Part shown: positions 26,860 to 35,931 of the stretch, piece by piece
How the letters are laid out: every line of letters begins with the position of its first letter
Position numbering within the stretch: the first letter of the stretch is position 1
NCBI RefSeq assembly: GCF_024296865.1
Contig: NZ_CP101134.1
Coordinates: 496,001 to 560,000 of the forward strand
Direction: 5' to 3'
Length of the DNA: 64,000 bases
Origin: Sphingobacterium sp. LZ7M1
GTDB taxonomy: Bacteria; Bacteroidota; Bacteroidia; Sphingobacteriales; Sphingobacteriaceae
Program-made: the position numbers and the translations under genes
Notes under the pieces: generated by a model
What the model was told of the DNA's origin: nothing
Databases searched by the model: none
The model's input: the letters and a program-made list of their open reading frames with translations, nothing else

Positions 26860-26985
26860 GAATTAACTGCTTTTTTGAATGCCTATCGAATGGATATTAT
26901 TATAGCTTCCACTCAAATTTCTTTGATTGCAGGAGATTCGGGGCGTTTAGCATGCATAGCGCTCAGTAATTCTTGAATAAATCAG

Positions 26986-26993
26986 TACCTTTG
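26986..26993 (+). promoter_or_regulatory. -7 promoter box of the DHS-like gene
   Basis: TACCTTTG matches TAnnTTTG, 25 bases before the ATG at 27019. No convincing -33 element at normal spacing. Confidence 0.55.
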
Positions 26994-27018
26994 TGAACAT
27001 TTATTTGAATATAAGATT

Positions 27019-27999
27019 ATGAGTACACAAAGAGGTCCTATTTCTCAATTTATTGAGAAAAACTATCTTCACTTCAACGCCGCTTCCTTAGTTGATGCCG
27101 CAAAAGGTTATGAAACCCACCTAGCAGAAGGTGGTAAAATGTTGGTTTCACTAGCAGGTGCTATGAGTACTGCTGAGCTTGGAATTTCATTAGCTGAAAT
27201 GATCCGTCAGGACAAAGTGGCTATCATTTCCTGTACTGGTGCAAATCTGGAAGAGGACGTGATGAACTTGGTAGCGCACTCACACTATAAACGTGTTCCT
27301 AACTACCGTGATCTTACTCCTCAAGACGAATGGGAATTGTTAGAAAACCATTACAACCGTGTTACTGACACCTGTATCCCTGAAGAAGAGGCTTTCAGAA
27401 GATTGCAAGTTCACCTTGAAAAGGTATGGAAAGATGCTGAAGCTGCTGGCGAACGCTATTTTCCACATGAGTTCTTATACAAAGTAGTATTATCTGGCGT
27501 TTTGGACCAACACTATGAAATTGATCCAAAGAACTCTTGGATCTTGGCTGCTGCAGAAAAAAACATTCCTATCATCGTACCGGGATGGGAAGATTCAACA
27601 ACAGGTAATATCTTTGCTTCATACGTAATCAAAGGTGAATTGAAAGCGCATACAGTGAAAACTGGTATCGAATACATGATCTATTTGACAGAATGGTACC
27701 GTGCTAACTCAGGTGGCAAAGGTGTAGGTTTCTTCCAGATCGGTGGTGGTATCGCTGGTGACTTCCCAATCTGTGTGGTTCCTATGATGTACCAAGATCT
27801 TGAATGGCATGATGTTCCTTTCTGGTCATACTTCTGCCAAATCTCGGATTCAACAACTTCTTATGGTTCCTATTCTGGTGCTGTGCCAAATGAGAAGATC
27901 ACTTGGGGTAAATTGGATACCGAATCGCCTAAGTTTATTGTAGAATCGGATGCTACGATCGTGGCTCCATTGATTTTTGCTTGGGTATTAGGTCAATAA
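27019..27999 (+). CDS. Deoxyhypusine synthase family protein
   Basis: The 326-residue protein matches the deoxyhypusine synthase fold: LVSLAGAMSTAELG (about 42-55), ISCTGANLEEDV (about 75), GGGIAGDFP (about 242) and SYSGAVPNEKITWGK, whose Lys (about 298) aligns with the catalytic lysine. In eukaryotes DHS moves an aminobutyl group from spermidine to eIF5A. Bacteria lack eIF5A, and bacterial homologues instead make polyamines such as homospermidine or act on other acceptors. The substrate here is unknown. The next gene follows by 28 bases and may be co-transcribed. Confidence 0.87.
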   Translation: MSTQRGPISQFIEKNYLHFNAASLVDAAKGYETHLAEGGKMLVSLAGAMSTAELGISLAEMIRQDKVAIISCTGANLEEDVMNLVAHSHYKRVPNYRDLTPQDEWELLENHYNRVTDTCIPEEEAFRRLQVHLEKVWKDAEAAGERYFPHEFLYKVVLSGVLDQHYEIDPKNSWILAAAEKNIPIIVPGWEDSTTGNIFASYVIKGELKAHTVKTGIEYMIYLTEWYRANSGGKGVGFFQIGGGIAGDFPICVVPMMYQDLEWHDVPFWSYFCQISDSTTSYGSYSGAVPNEKITWGKLDTESPKFIVESDATIVAPLIFAWVLGQ

Positions 28000-28027
28000 G
28001 ATAATTACAACGGCGCAAGGAAATAGG

Positions 28028-28579
28028 ATGGACAAGAACCTTACAACAGATAATCCAATAGCGATTCAGGCCTTGATGTCTGAAACGGTATTTGCTATCC
28101 CAGGTTCTGTCATGCCCATCGTAGAGACCCAAACCGTTGGCAACCAACATACATCTCCTCAGCAAGGGCATTTTGAAGCCTCTGCTGAGGAGTTTGTCTA
28201 TCAAGGGGACAAGTCGACCGGCGTGCTGTTTATCCTGCGTTATCCGGACTATCCTTACTTCTCGCCACAGGCAGAAGAAGCATTTTTGAAAACCATCGGT
28301 GCCCTACAATTGAATGCGGATAATGTTGCGGTGCTGAATCTGGCAAACCCCCATAACCCAAATGAGTGGAAGCAGATCATGCAGTTTTTCCAACCCAAGA
28401 AAATTACGCTTTTAGGTGTGGAACCTACCTCCCTAAAACTTCCAGAAATCGGCCATAACTCCTATATGCGCGGTAAGATCGCGACCGTGTTCAATACCTT
28501 CAGCTTTGAAGAGATGTTTGCTGATGTCCAGAAAAAGAAACTGTTCTGGAATGAGTTCAAGACCTTTATTCAATCCTAG
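28028..28579 (+). CDS. Conserved-looking protein of unknown function
   Basis: The 183-residue product has no motif I recognise. It has no signal peptide or membrane segment and appears as an alpha/beta cytoplasmic protein with VLFILRYPDYPYFSPQAEEAF and DNVAVLNLANPHNPNEW segments, ending KKLFWNEFKTFIQS. It follows the DHS-like gene by 28 bases in the same direction, so the two may form an operon. A remote relation to small replication-clamp-loader subunits crossed my mind but is not supported. Codon use and reading frame look normal, so it is a real gene. Confidence 0.75.
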   Translation: MDKNLTTDNPIAIQALMSETVFAIPGSVMPIVETQTVGNQHTSPQQGHFEASAEEFVYQGDKSTGVLFILRYPDYPYFSPQAEEAFLKTIGALQLNADNVAVLNLANPHNPNEWKQIMQFFQPKKITLLGVEPTSLKLPEIGHNSYMRGKIATVFNTFSFEEMFADVQKKKLFWNEFKTFIQS

Positions 28580-28607
28580 TTTTTCCCATTTTTTCTTTCT
28601 TCCTTTC

Positions 28608-28636
28608 TTGATTGCTTAAATAGAATGCTATTTTTG
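28608..28636 (+). promoter_or_regulatory. Promoter of rdgB
   Basis: TTG at 28608-28610, an 18-base spacer and TATTTTTG at 28629-28636 form a near-complete Bacteroidota promoter. It lies 18 bases before the ATG at 28655 and excludes the upstream in-frame start. Confidence 0.65.
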
Positions 28637-28654
28637 AAGCTTAAATTTAGAGCT

Positions 28655-29230
28655 ATGGAATTGGTATTTGCTACAAACAATGCGCATAAACTGGAAGAAG
28701 TACAACAGATGGTGGGAGATAGGTTTGTCTTGAAATCATTGGCTGATATAGGTTGTGATGATGATATTCCTGAAACTGGAGTTACTTTTCAGGAGAATGC
28801 CCAACAAAAAACAGATTACCTATTCCAAAAGTATCAAGTGAATTGTTTCGGAGACGATTCGGGTTTAGAAATTGACGCCTTGAATGGGGAACCTGGGGTA
28901 TATTCTGCCCGTTATTCAGGGTCTAGGGATATGGAAAAGAACATTGACCTGGTTTTGGAAAAGCTACAAGACCAAGAAAACCGCAGGGCAAGATTCAAAA
29001 CGGTTATTTCCCTGTTCTTAAATGGAGAGCAGCATTTCTTTGAAGGTACTGTAGAGGGAAGGATCATTGCAAGTCGGACAGGAACGGAAGGCTTCGGTTA
29101 TGATCCGATCTTTATTCCGGAGGGTTATGATCAGACCTTTGCGGAAATGAGTTTGGAAGAAAAAAACAAGATCAGTCATCGCTCGCAAGCCGTGGCTAAG
29201 TTGGTTGGTTTTTTAAACTCAAAAGAATAG
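28655..29230 (+). CDS. rdgB: Non-canonical purine NTP pyrophosphatase (RdgB/HAM1)
   Basis: RdgB hydrolyses dITP, XTP and similar deaminated purine nucleotides to the monophosphate, keeping them out of DNA. The 191-residue protein begins MELVFATNNAHKLEE, the standard HAM1 start, and has DDSGLEIDALNGEPGVYSAR (about 69-88) and GFGYDPIF (about 147-154). The open frame reaches 28625, but the promoter box at 28629-28636 falls inside that extension, so I use the ATG at 28655. Downstream lies a hairpin-rich gap before the susC operon. Confidence 0.95.
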   Translation: MELVFATNNAHKLEEVQQMVGDRFVLKSLADIGCDDDIPETGVTFQENAQQKTDYLFQKYQVNCFGDDSGLEIDALNGEPGVYSARYSGSRDMEKNIDLVLEKLQDQENRRARFKTVISLFLNGEQHFFEGTVEGRIIASRTGTEGFGYDPIFIPEGYDQTFAEMSLEEKNKISHRSQAVAKLVGFLNSKE

Positions 29231-29341
29231 ATATTAATTATAAAATAATTGATGAATTACGGGTATGTTAAAAACCATGGTTTTTTCACATGTTAACATC
29301 CATTTAACATAATTAAGCAACAAAATCTATTTTTGTTGGAT

Positions 29342-29376
29342 AATAGGCGGAAAATTAGCGGATCCGCCTATTTTTT
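29342..29376 (+). terminator. Terminator between rdgB and susC
   Basis: A 10-bp stem (aataggcgga, 29342-29351; tccgcctatt, 29363-29372) closes an 11-base loop and is followed by T. Weaker A/T-rich palindromes lie upstream at 29270-29285. It probably ends rdgB transcripts. Confidence 0.75.
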
Positions 29377-29455
29377 ATGTCTTAATTAACAATTTTCTCA
29401 TTGTTTAATTACCTAATCTTTTTATTGTGTTAATGTTACCTTAAATGTGCGGGGC

Positions 29456-29463
29456 TACTTTTA
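29456..29463 (+). promoter_or_regulatory. Possible -7 box of the susC-susD-phosphodiesterase operon
   Basis: TACTTTTA differs from TAnnTTTG at the last base only and lies 25 bases before the ATG at 29489. Confidence 0.35.
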
Positions 29464-29488
29464 CGGCAAAATATTAACCCACATTTCA

Positions 29489-32400
29489 ATGAGATTAATT
29501 AAAGCTCCAAAGCTGTATTTAGCGGCTTTTTTGCTTGTAGGATTTCAAATCCCAAGCTCCCATAGTATGGGTGAGGTTCTATCCATTGTCCAGGACCAGG
29601 AGGTCTTTACGGGCAAAGTCATGGATGAATCTGCTCGCCCAATCCAAGGTGCCACTGTAAAGAATCTAAACGCTGGAATTTCTACCCAAACCGATGAAAA
29701 TGGCCAGTTCAGTTTGCGGGCTGCCAAAGGAGAGTCCATCCAGATCAGCTCCATTGGTTATGACAGCAAGATCTTCGTCATTACTGATCAGAACAGTTTT
29801 ACCCTGAATTCCAATTCTTCAAATCTGGAGGAACTGGTGGTCATCGGTTATGGTTCCCAAAAGAAAGTCAACCTTTCCGGAGCTGTTGATTATGTCAGTG
29901 GTAAAGAACTGGAGAGCCGTCCTATTGCCAACGTTTCCCAAGGATTGCAAGGTTTGGTGCCCAACTTAAATGTACAGTTCAATTCTGGTGCTCCTGGAGA
30001 GGCTGCAAAGATCAATATCCGTGGTATCACGTCCATCAATGGTGGGGACCCTTTGATTTTATTGGACAACGTGCCTATCAGTTCGGCAGAGCTGAACAGG
30101 ATATCACCACAAGATATTGAATCCATGTCGGTGATCAAAGATGCTTCTGCTGCTGCGATTTACGGAGCTAGGGCATCCTTCGGGGTTATCTTGATTACCT
30201 CTAAATCAGGTAAAGGAGCCCTAAAAATCAACTATAGCAATAACTTTACCTGGAATACGCCGACCGTCATTCCAGATAAGATTACAGATCCCTACGTTTT
30301 CTCACGTTTATTGGAGACATCAACCGATAATACACCTTGGGATAACGTGAATTTCTCGGAGCAGTATTATCAATATGCCAAGGAAAGGTCGGATAACCCT
30401 AGCATCGCTGATGTAAGGATTGACCCTAGTAACCCAAAACAATGGGAATATATGGGAAATAGAGATTGGACCCGTTATTTCCTGTCCGACTGGAACAATA
30501 CCCATAACCATGACCTTTCGATTTCAGGATCCAGTGATAAGGTCAATTATTATATCAGTACGGGCTACAACCGTCAAAATTCTCCAATCAAAATCGCTGA
30601 TGATTATTTTGATCGATACAGTATCCGATCCAAGGTAAACTATAAGCTGAACGATTACCTTTCTGTGGGTAATAATACGGTTATCGGATTGAACGAAAGG
30701 GTAAATCCATCCTTGTACAGTTCATCCAGTTCCATGGCTGAAATCTACCATGTTTTCCCAACGAGCACCTTGAAAAACCCGGATGGTAGTTGGGCGTATT
30801 CCGATGTGGATCGAAATGTTGGTGCAGGCCGTATTGCCGCCAAAATGGTCGATGGGGGACAGATGAGGACCAAACGCAATGACTTACAGTCTACATTCAA
30901 TGCTGAATTGCGTTTGTTTGAAAACAAGTTTAAGATCAATGCAGACTATACGTTCCAAAGGAATACCAGGAACTTAAACAGATACACGACCAGATATAAA
31001 ATTGGTTATGGTCCGGATGATATCCGTGAGGAAGGAATTTCATCAGCCTATCGTGAGGCGGGATTCTCTTACTATAATGTCTACAATATCTTTGGAACCT
31101 ATAATCAGACCTTTGATAAACATCAGGTAACTGCCGTCCTAGGTTTCAACCAAGAGGATTATCGATGGGAAAATATCGTTGCAGAGAGACAAGGATTGAT
31201 CTCTGATCTCTTCCCTACCGTGGCATTGGCAACCGGTACTGCTGAAGTAGGAGAGGAAATCGACAAGTATGCCCTGCGAGGAGCATTCTACCGCTTGAAC
31301 TATATCTATGATGATAAGTATATCTTGGAATTGAATGGTCGTTATGATGGTTCATCAAGATTTCCAAAGGCTAGCCGTTTCGGTTTCTTCCCGTCGGGGT
31401 CCGTAGCATGGTTGATCAACAAGGAGAACTTCTTGTCGGATGTCAATTGGTTAAGCCAATTGAAGGTAAGAGGTTCATATGGTGAATTAGGTAACCAGGC
31501 GGTATCCAACTTTGGTTATATCCCAACCATGGAGCCTTTTGAATCTCCATATTTGATCGGCGGCAAAGTGAATCCATCGATAAAAGCGCCAGGTTTAGTG
31601 TCTAATCATTATACATGGGAGAAGGTAAAAACCTACAACTTAGGTTTGGACTTTGGCTTTATGCAGAATAAGTTTAATGGTTCATTTGATATCTACCGTA
31701 GAAATACCATGGGCATGTTGACCTTCGGAAAGGAGCTTCCTAAGATCTTAGGGGTAAAGGAGCCGAATGAAAATGCGGCTGACCTGGCAACCAACGGCTG
31801 GGAATTGACCTTGTCCTATAATGATTCGAAAGATGTCTCGGGCTCAATCCTGAATTTCGGGGCCACTTTTGTGCTATCGGATTCCTACGCCAAGATTACC
31901 AAATTTGACAACCCGAACCAGAGAATTACCCAATTCTATAAGGGTATGGAACTGGGCGAAATCTGGGGATTGGAAAGCGATGGTTTCTTCCAAAATCAAG
32001 AAGAGATCAATAAGCTGGACCAAACCTCGATCATTCCATGGGGTGCCTTATCGATTGTTCCGGGATGGCCAAAGTTTGTCGATCAAGATGGTAATGGCAA
32101 AATTGAAAAAGGCTATGTATTGGGTGATACCAAGGACTTGAAAATTATTGGTAATTCTACCCCACGTTACAATTTTGGTCTGAACCTGAATGCCAGCTGG
32201 AAAGGATTTGATGTGCGGGCATTTTTACAAGGTATCGGGAAGCGAGATTATTATCCTCTGGATTACCTTTACTGGGGTGTTTACCAACAGCCTTATGGAA
32301 ATATCTATTCCCATCTCTTGGATTTCTATCGTCCTAACAATGATTCTGATGCTGACCGTGCGAAACATTCCGCTTCCTATTTAGCCTTAGGTTTGGCAGA

Positions 32401-32782
32401 CCAGAATCTGGATGCCAAATATCCTGTCCTTCAATCTTGGTTGGCGGATCTGAACTTAGGGACGCGTGTCAATGAGGCTCAGGGTGCTGCTATTCCACAG
32501 ACACGATACTTATTGAATGCGGCATATTTGCGATTCAAGAATGTCACCATTGGCTACACCATTCCAAATCATTTGTTGGAAAGAGCTAAAGTGAAGAACC
32601 TTAGGGTTTATGTCAGTGCAGAAAACCTGATGGAATGGTCGGCAGTAAAGAGATATTTTGACCCCGAGGTTTTGAACATCAACACCTATACAGATCCAAC
32701 CGTAGCAAGAACGAGGGAGGGTAATGGAGCCATGTATCCATTCCAACGTAGTTTTTCTGCTGGTCTACAATTAACCTTTTAA
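29489..32782 (+). CDS. SusC/RagA-family TonB-linked outer membrane protein (locus 1)
   Basis: The 1097-residue protein is a TonB-dependent import barrel of the SusC type. A signal peptide (MRLIKAPKLYLAAFLLVGF) is followed by a carboxypeptidase-regulatory-like domain (about 38-120; VFTGKVMDESARPIQGATV), the TonB box region (ELVVIGYGSQKKVNLSGAV), the plug (about 125-240; INIRGITSING, IESMSVIKDASAAAIYGARA) and the barrel, ending in QRSFSAGLQLTF with the C-terminal aromatic. It works with the SusD lipoprotein encoded 4 bases downstream. The frame is open to 29447; I use the ATG at 29489. The imported substrate is unknown, but the third gene of the operon is a phosphodiesterase-like enzyme. Confidence 0.95.
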   Translation: MRLIKAPKLYLAAFLLVGFQIPSSHSMGEVLSIVQDQEVFTGKVMDESARPIQGATVKNLNAGISTQTDENGQFSLRAAKGESIQISSIGYDSKIFVITDQNSFTLNSNSSNLEELVVIGYGSQKKVNLSGAVDYVSGKELESRPIANVSQGLQGLVPNLNVQFNSGAPGEAAKINIRGITSINGGDPLILLDNVPISSAELNRISPQDIESMSVIKDASAAAIYGARASFGVILITSKSGKGALKINYSNNFTWNTPTVIPDKITDPYVFSRLLETSTDNTPWDNVNFSEQYYQYAKERSDNPSIADVRIDPSNPKQWEYMGNRDWTRYFLSDWNNTHNHDLSISGSSDKVNYYISTGYNRQNSPIKIADDYFDRYSIRSKVNYKLNDYLSVGNNTVIGLNERVNPSLYSSSSSMAEIYHVFPTSTLKNPDGSWAYSDVDRNVGAGRIAAKMVDGGQMRTKRNDLQSTFNAELRLFENKFKINADYTFQRNTRNLNRYTTRYKIGYGPDDIREEGISSAYREAGFSYYNVYNIFGTYNQTFDKHQVTAVLGFNQEDYRWENIVAERQGLISDLFPTVALATGTAEVGEEIDKYALRGAFYRLNYIYDDKYILELNGRYDGSSRFPKASRFGFFPSGSVAWLINKENFLSDVNWLSQLKVRGSYGELGNQAVSNFGYIPTMEPFESPYLIGGKVNPSIKAPGLVSNHYTWEKVKTYNLGLDFGFMQNKFNGSFDIYRRNTMGMLTFGKELPKILGVKEPNENAADLATNGWELTLSYNDSKDVSGSILNFGATFVLSDSYAKITKFDNPNQRITQFYKGMELGEIWGLESDGFFQNQEEINKLDQTSIIPWGALSIVPGWPKFVDQDGNGKIEKGYVLGDTKDLKIIGNSTPRYNFGLNLNASWKGFDVRAFLQGIGKRDYYPLDYLYWGVYQQPYGNIYSHLLDFYRPNNDSDADRAKHSASYLALGLADQNLDAKYPVLQSWLADLNLGTRVNEAQGAAIPQTRYLLNAAYLRFKNVTIGYTIPNHLLERAKVKNLRVYVSAENLMEWSAVKRYFDPEVLNINTYTDPTVARTREGNGAMYPFQRSFSAGLQLTF

Positions 32783-32786
32783 AATA

Positions 32787-34586
32787 ATGAAACGATATAT
32801 CAAATTAAGTTTATTGACTGCCTCCTTGCTTACGTTTGCAGGGTGTAATGACAGTTACCTTGACCGATTGCCTGAAACGATGGTGCAGAAGGAGAATTTT
32901 TTCAAGACGGAGTCCGATCTGGACATGTATGCCTTGAACCTCTATGATTTTCTGGACAACGGTTTTTATGAGCAGGATGCAACTACCGACAATGCGAGTA
33001 CCACAGGTAATAAGGAGATCAAAAACATCATGCTCGGAACAGCTTCAGCAGCAAATATTACCGAAGGATGGAATTGGGAGAAGTTGAGAGATATCAACTT
33101 TATGTTGGAGAATCTTTCACAGGCGAAGATCTCAGAAGCGAAGCTGAAGCATTATGAAGGTTTAGCAAGATATTTTAGGGCTAGGTTCTATGTGAATAAA
33201 GTGCAGCGCTTTTCGGATGTGCCTTGGGTAGATAAGGTGGTTAAGGTGGAAGATCAGGCAGCTTTGTTTGGCAAAAGAGATCCTCGAGAATTGGTGGTGC
33301 AGAAAATTATGGAAGACTTTAAGTTTGCCTTTGAAAATGTGGAAGCAACCAAGGTTCCTGGAAAAGTGAATAAATGGGTGATCGGGCAGGAATATAGCCG
33401 CTTTGCCCTATTTGAAGGAACCTACCGTAAATACCATAAATACCTAGGCTTGGACAAGACCGTGGATAACTTCTTGACCATTGCATATCAAACTGCCGAA
33501 AACATCATGAGCAATGCTGGTTATGCTATTCATAACACAGGGAAGGCCGAGTCAGATTATGCCTCCTTGTATAATAATCCAAATCTTGAAAATAACAGCG
33601 AGGTCATTCTGGGTCGATTTTATGCCAACAATGTCATCAATCGTTCGGATTGGCCCGGGATGTTTGGGAATTATGAATACTATCCACTTCGCGATGTGGT
33701 ACAGAGTTACCTGATGAAGGATGGTTCGATTTATACCAATAAGGCGGGTTATGAGAAGTTCTCCTTTGTGGAAGAGTTTAAGGATAGGGATCCTAGGCTG
33801 GCCCAAACCTATGCTGCACCCGGTTGGAACCTGGTATATGTCAGTACCTATTCGCAGGGGCCAGGTTTATATGTACAGCAATTGAGTAAGAACTTTTCGG
33901 GATATCACCAGATCAAGGGTTTCTTAAATACCAGTGTTCAGGAAGAGAGATACAATGTCGATATCCCACTTTACCGCTATGCAGAAGTCCTGTTGACCTT
34001 TGCAGAAGCTAAAGCCGAATTGGGAATCTTGAACAACCAAGCAGATTTAGATAAATCGGTAAACCTATTGCGAAAAAGAGCGGGTATGCCGGATATGACC
34101 TTGAACCCGGTGTTGGATACAAAAATGGCCAACGATTTCAAGGAGACTGCTGGACCTAACCAAAGTTTGATCCTGGAAATAAGAAGAGAACGTAGGGTGG
34201 AATTGGCATTTGAAGGATTCCGTTTCAATGATTTGATGCGCTGGAAAGCAGGTAAGCTTTTGGAAAGAAAACCACAGGGAATCTATTTCAAAGGATTGGG
34301 CAATCACGACGTGACGGGTGATGGAATTGCGGATATCAAATTGATCGGAGCCAGTGAATCCTTACCTGAGGTTAGAGAAAAGAACAGTTTAGGGGTCACC
34401 TTAAGATATTATAAGGTCGGCAGAATAGGACAGGATGTTTCTGTATTTTTAAGTGACGGAAATTCTGGATATATTGATGTCGTAGATAAGGTTGGTGGTT
34501 TTGAAGAACCTAAATATTATTATAGACCCATTCCTAAAAACGATGCAGATATCAACACCAATCTCAAACAGATCTTTGGGTGGTAA
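32787..34586 (+). CDS. SusD/RagB-family nutrient-binding lipoprotein (locus 1)
   Basis: The 599-residue lipoprotein has a lipobox ending FAGC (Cys20), the SusD N-terminal YLDRLPETMVQKENFFKTESD typical start, TPR-like helices (YARYFRARFYVNKVQRFSDVPW) and the C-terminal RagB domain (VPLYRYAEVLLTFAEAKAEL-type; here DIPLYRYAEVLLTF) with RRERRVELAFEGFRFNDLMRW. It caps the SusC barrel on the cell surface and binds the substrate. It starts 4 bases after the susC stop and precedes the phosphodiesterase by 18 bases. Its length is somewhat greater than the average family member. Confidence 0.94.
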   Translation: MKRYIKLSLLTASLLTFAGCNDSYLDRLPETMVQKENFFKTESDLDMYALNLYDFLDNGFYEQDATTDNASTTGNKEIKNIMLGTASAANITEGWNWEKLRDINFMLENLSQAKISEAKLKHYEGLARYFRARFYVNKVQRFSDVPWVDKVVKVEDQAALFGKRDPRELVVQKIMEDFKFAFENVEATKVPGKVNKWVIGQEYSRFALFEGTYRKYHKYLGLDKTVDNFLTIAYQTAENIMSNAGYAIHNTGKAESDYASLYNNPNLENNSEVILGRFYANNVINRSDWPGMFGNYEYYPLRDVVQSYLMKDGSIYTNKAGYEKFSFVEEFKDRDPRLAQTYAAPGWNLVYVSTYSQGPGLYVQQLSKNFSGYHQIKGFLNTSVQEERYNVDIPLYRYAEVLLTFAEAKAELGILNNQADLDKSVNLLRKRAGMPDMTLNPVLDTKMANDFKETAGPNQSLILEIRRERRVELAFEGFRFNDLMRWKAGKLLERKPQGIYFKGLGNHDVTGDGIADIKLIGASESLPEVREKNSLGVTLRYYKVGRIGQDVSVFLSDGNSGYIDVVDKVGGFEEPKYYYRPIPKNDADINTNLKQIFGW

Positions 34587-34604
34587 TATTATAAAAGAAT
34601 CATT

Positions 34605-35852
34605 ATGAAAAAAATCAGTTTGTTCCTTGCTTGCCTCTGTAGCATCAGCTTGATCTATGCGCAAGCTCCGAAAACTAAAAAAGCAATCGTCATCATCGTG
34701 GATGGTATTCCAGCGGATGTTAAGGAAAAGGTAAGTACGCCATTTATTGATGCCGTAAGCCAAATAGGTGGCTATACCCGTGCGACCATGGGCGGCGAGA
34801 AGTCGGGTTATTCCCAGACGCCTACCATTTCAGCGGTTTGCTATACCAGCATGATCACTGGAACCTGGGGTAACAAGCACAATGTTTGGGACAATGGTCT
34901 GGAAGACCCAAACTATAATTATTGGACCATGTTCAGGTTTCTGAAGAATGACCAGAATGACAAGAAAATCGGGATTTATTCCACTTGGTTGGATAATAGG
35001 ACAAAATTGATCGGTGAGGGCCTACCGCAGACCGAACATTTGAAGTTTGATTATCATTATGATGGTTATGAATTGGATACCGTTCGTTTTCCGCATGATA
35101 AACAATCAAAATATATCAACAATATTGATGAAGAAGTAGTGAAGGAAGCGAGCCAGAGCATCAGGAAAGATGCGCCTGATTTCAGTTGGGTCTATCTTCA
35201 GTACACCGATGATATCGGTCACCATTTTGGGGATAGTCCTGAAATGGAGAAGGCGGTACAGATAGCGGACCGTCAGGTGGGTGACCTATTTGCAGCAGTG
35301 CAATATAGGGAGCAGTATTATAATGAAGATTGGATGTTTGTCGTGATCACGGATCATGGTAGAGATGTGGCAACCGGTGAAAGCCATGGTGGTCAGACCG
35401 ATCGTGAAAGGGGGATCTGGATAGCAACCAACAAAAAGGAGTTGAACAAGCATTTCTATGCGCATACACCTGAGATCGTTGATATTTTGCCTTCCATGGC
35501 AAGACATTTAGGTGTGAACATTTCCAAAGAGCAGCAATATGAATTGGATGGTGTGCCATTTGTAGGTGAAGTTTCCATTGCACATCCAAAGGCTATGCTG
35601 AAAGATGATAGTTTGATACTCAGCTGGACCAGTCTTCAAAAAAATGATAAAGTGAAGATACTGGTATCAGGAACGAACAATTTCAAGCAGCAAGGCGTAA
35701 AGGGGAATGATAAGTATATTGATTTAGGTGAGTTTGAGCAAAGCTCAGGAGCAGTGAAAGTCAAATTGCCTAAGGAGTTGAAAGACAGTAAAATGTTGAA
35801 GGTGGTGTTTGAAGGGAAAGACAATACCTTGAACCGCTGGATCGTGAGGTAA
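34605..35852 (+). CDS. Secreted alkaline-phosphatase-superfamily phosphodiesterase / nucleotide pyrophosphatase
   Basis: The 415-residue protein has a signal peptide (to about residue 19, cut before QAPK) and the metal site of the type I phosphodiesterase / NPP branch: VDG (Asp33), a Thr/Ser nucleophile in TPTISAVCYTSM (about 72-83), DDIGHHFG (about 203-210), TDHGRD (about 248) and SHGG (about 259). A small C-terminal beta domain of about 100 residues follows. It is probably periplasmic or surface-exposed. Third gene of the susC-susD operon, 18 bases after susD. Its presence suggests the locus imports a phosphoester-containing compound (for example a phosphodiester, nucleotide sugar or phosphoglycan); this is inference. 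Confidence 0.88.
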   Translation: MKKISLFLACLCSISLIYAQAPKTKKAIVIIVDGIPADVKEKVSTPFIDAVSQIGGYTRATMGGEKSGYSQTPTISAVCYTSMITGTWGNKHNVWDNGLEDPNYNYWTMFRFLKNDQNDKKIGIYSTWLDNRTKLIGEGLPQTEHLKFDYHYDGYELDTVRFPHDKQSKYINNIDEEVVKEASQSIRKDAPDFSWVYLQYTDDIGHHFGDSPEMEKAVQIADRQVGDLFAAVQYREQYYNEDWMFVVITDHGRDVATGESHGGQTDRERGIWIATNKKELNKHFYAHTPEIVDILPSMARHLGVNISKEQQYELDGVPFVGEVSIAHPKAMLKDDSLILSWTSLQKNDKVKILVSGTNNFKQQGVKGNDKYIDLGEFEQSSGAVKVKLPKELKDSKMLKVVFEGKDNTLNRWIVR

Positions 35853-35880
35853 TAAGTATAAAGGATGATCAATAACAAGA

Positions 35881-35905
35881 AAGAGGCTGCATCATGCAGC
35901 CTCTT
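35881..35905. terminator. Bidirectional terminator between the two Sus loci
   Basis: aagaggctgc (35881-35890) pairs perfectly with gcagcctctt (35896-35905) around an atcat loop. It serves the plus-strand phosphodiesterase operon and the minus-strand susD 2. The stem closely resembles that of the terminator at 41121-41148. Confidence 0.85.
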
Positions 35906-35931
35906 CTAATTTACTATTAACTTAATATTTA

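Larger units (their letters stand above)
26488..26985. other. Intergenic region before the DHS-like gene
   Basis: About 500 bases without a convincing gene. It holds a tandem 11-base TTCGAG repeat (26569-26612), a T6/A6 inverted repeat at 26824-26845 and a 12-bp palindrome at 26848-26859. A minus-strand open frame across 26466-26717 is not supported. Confidence 0.5.
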
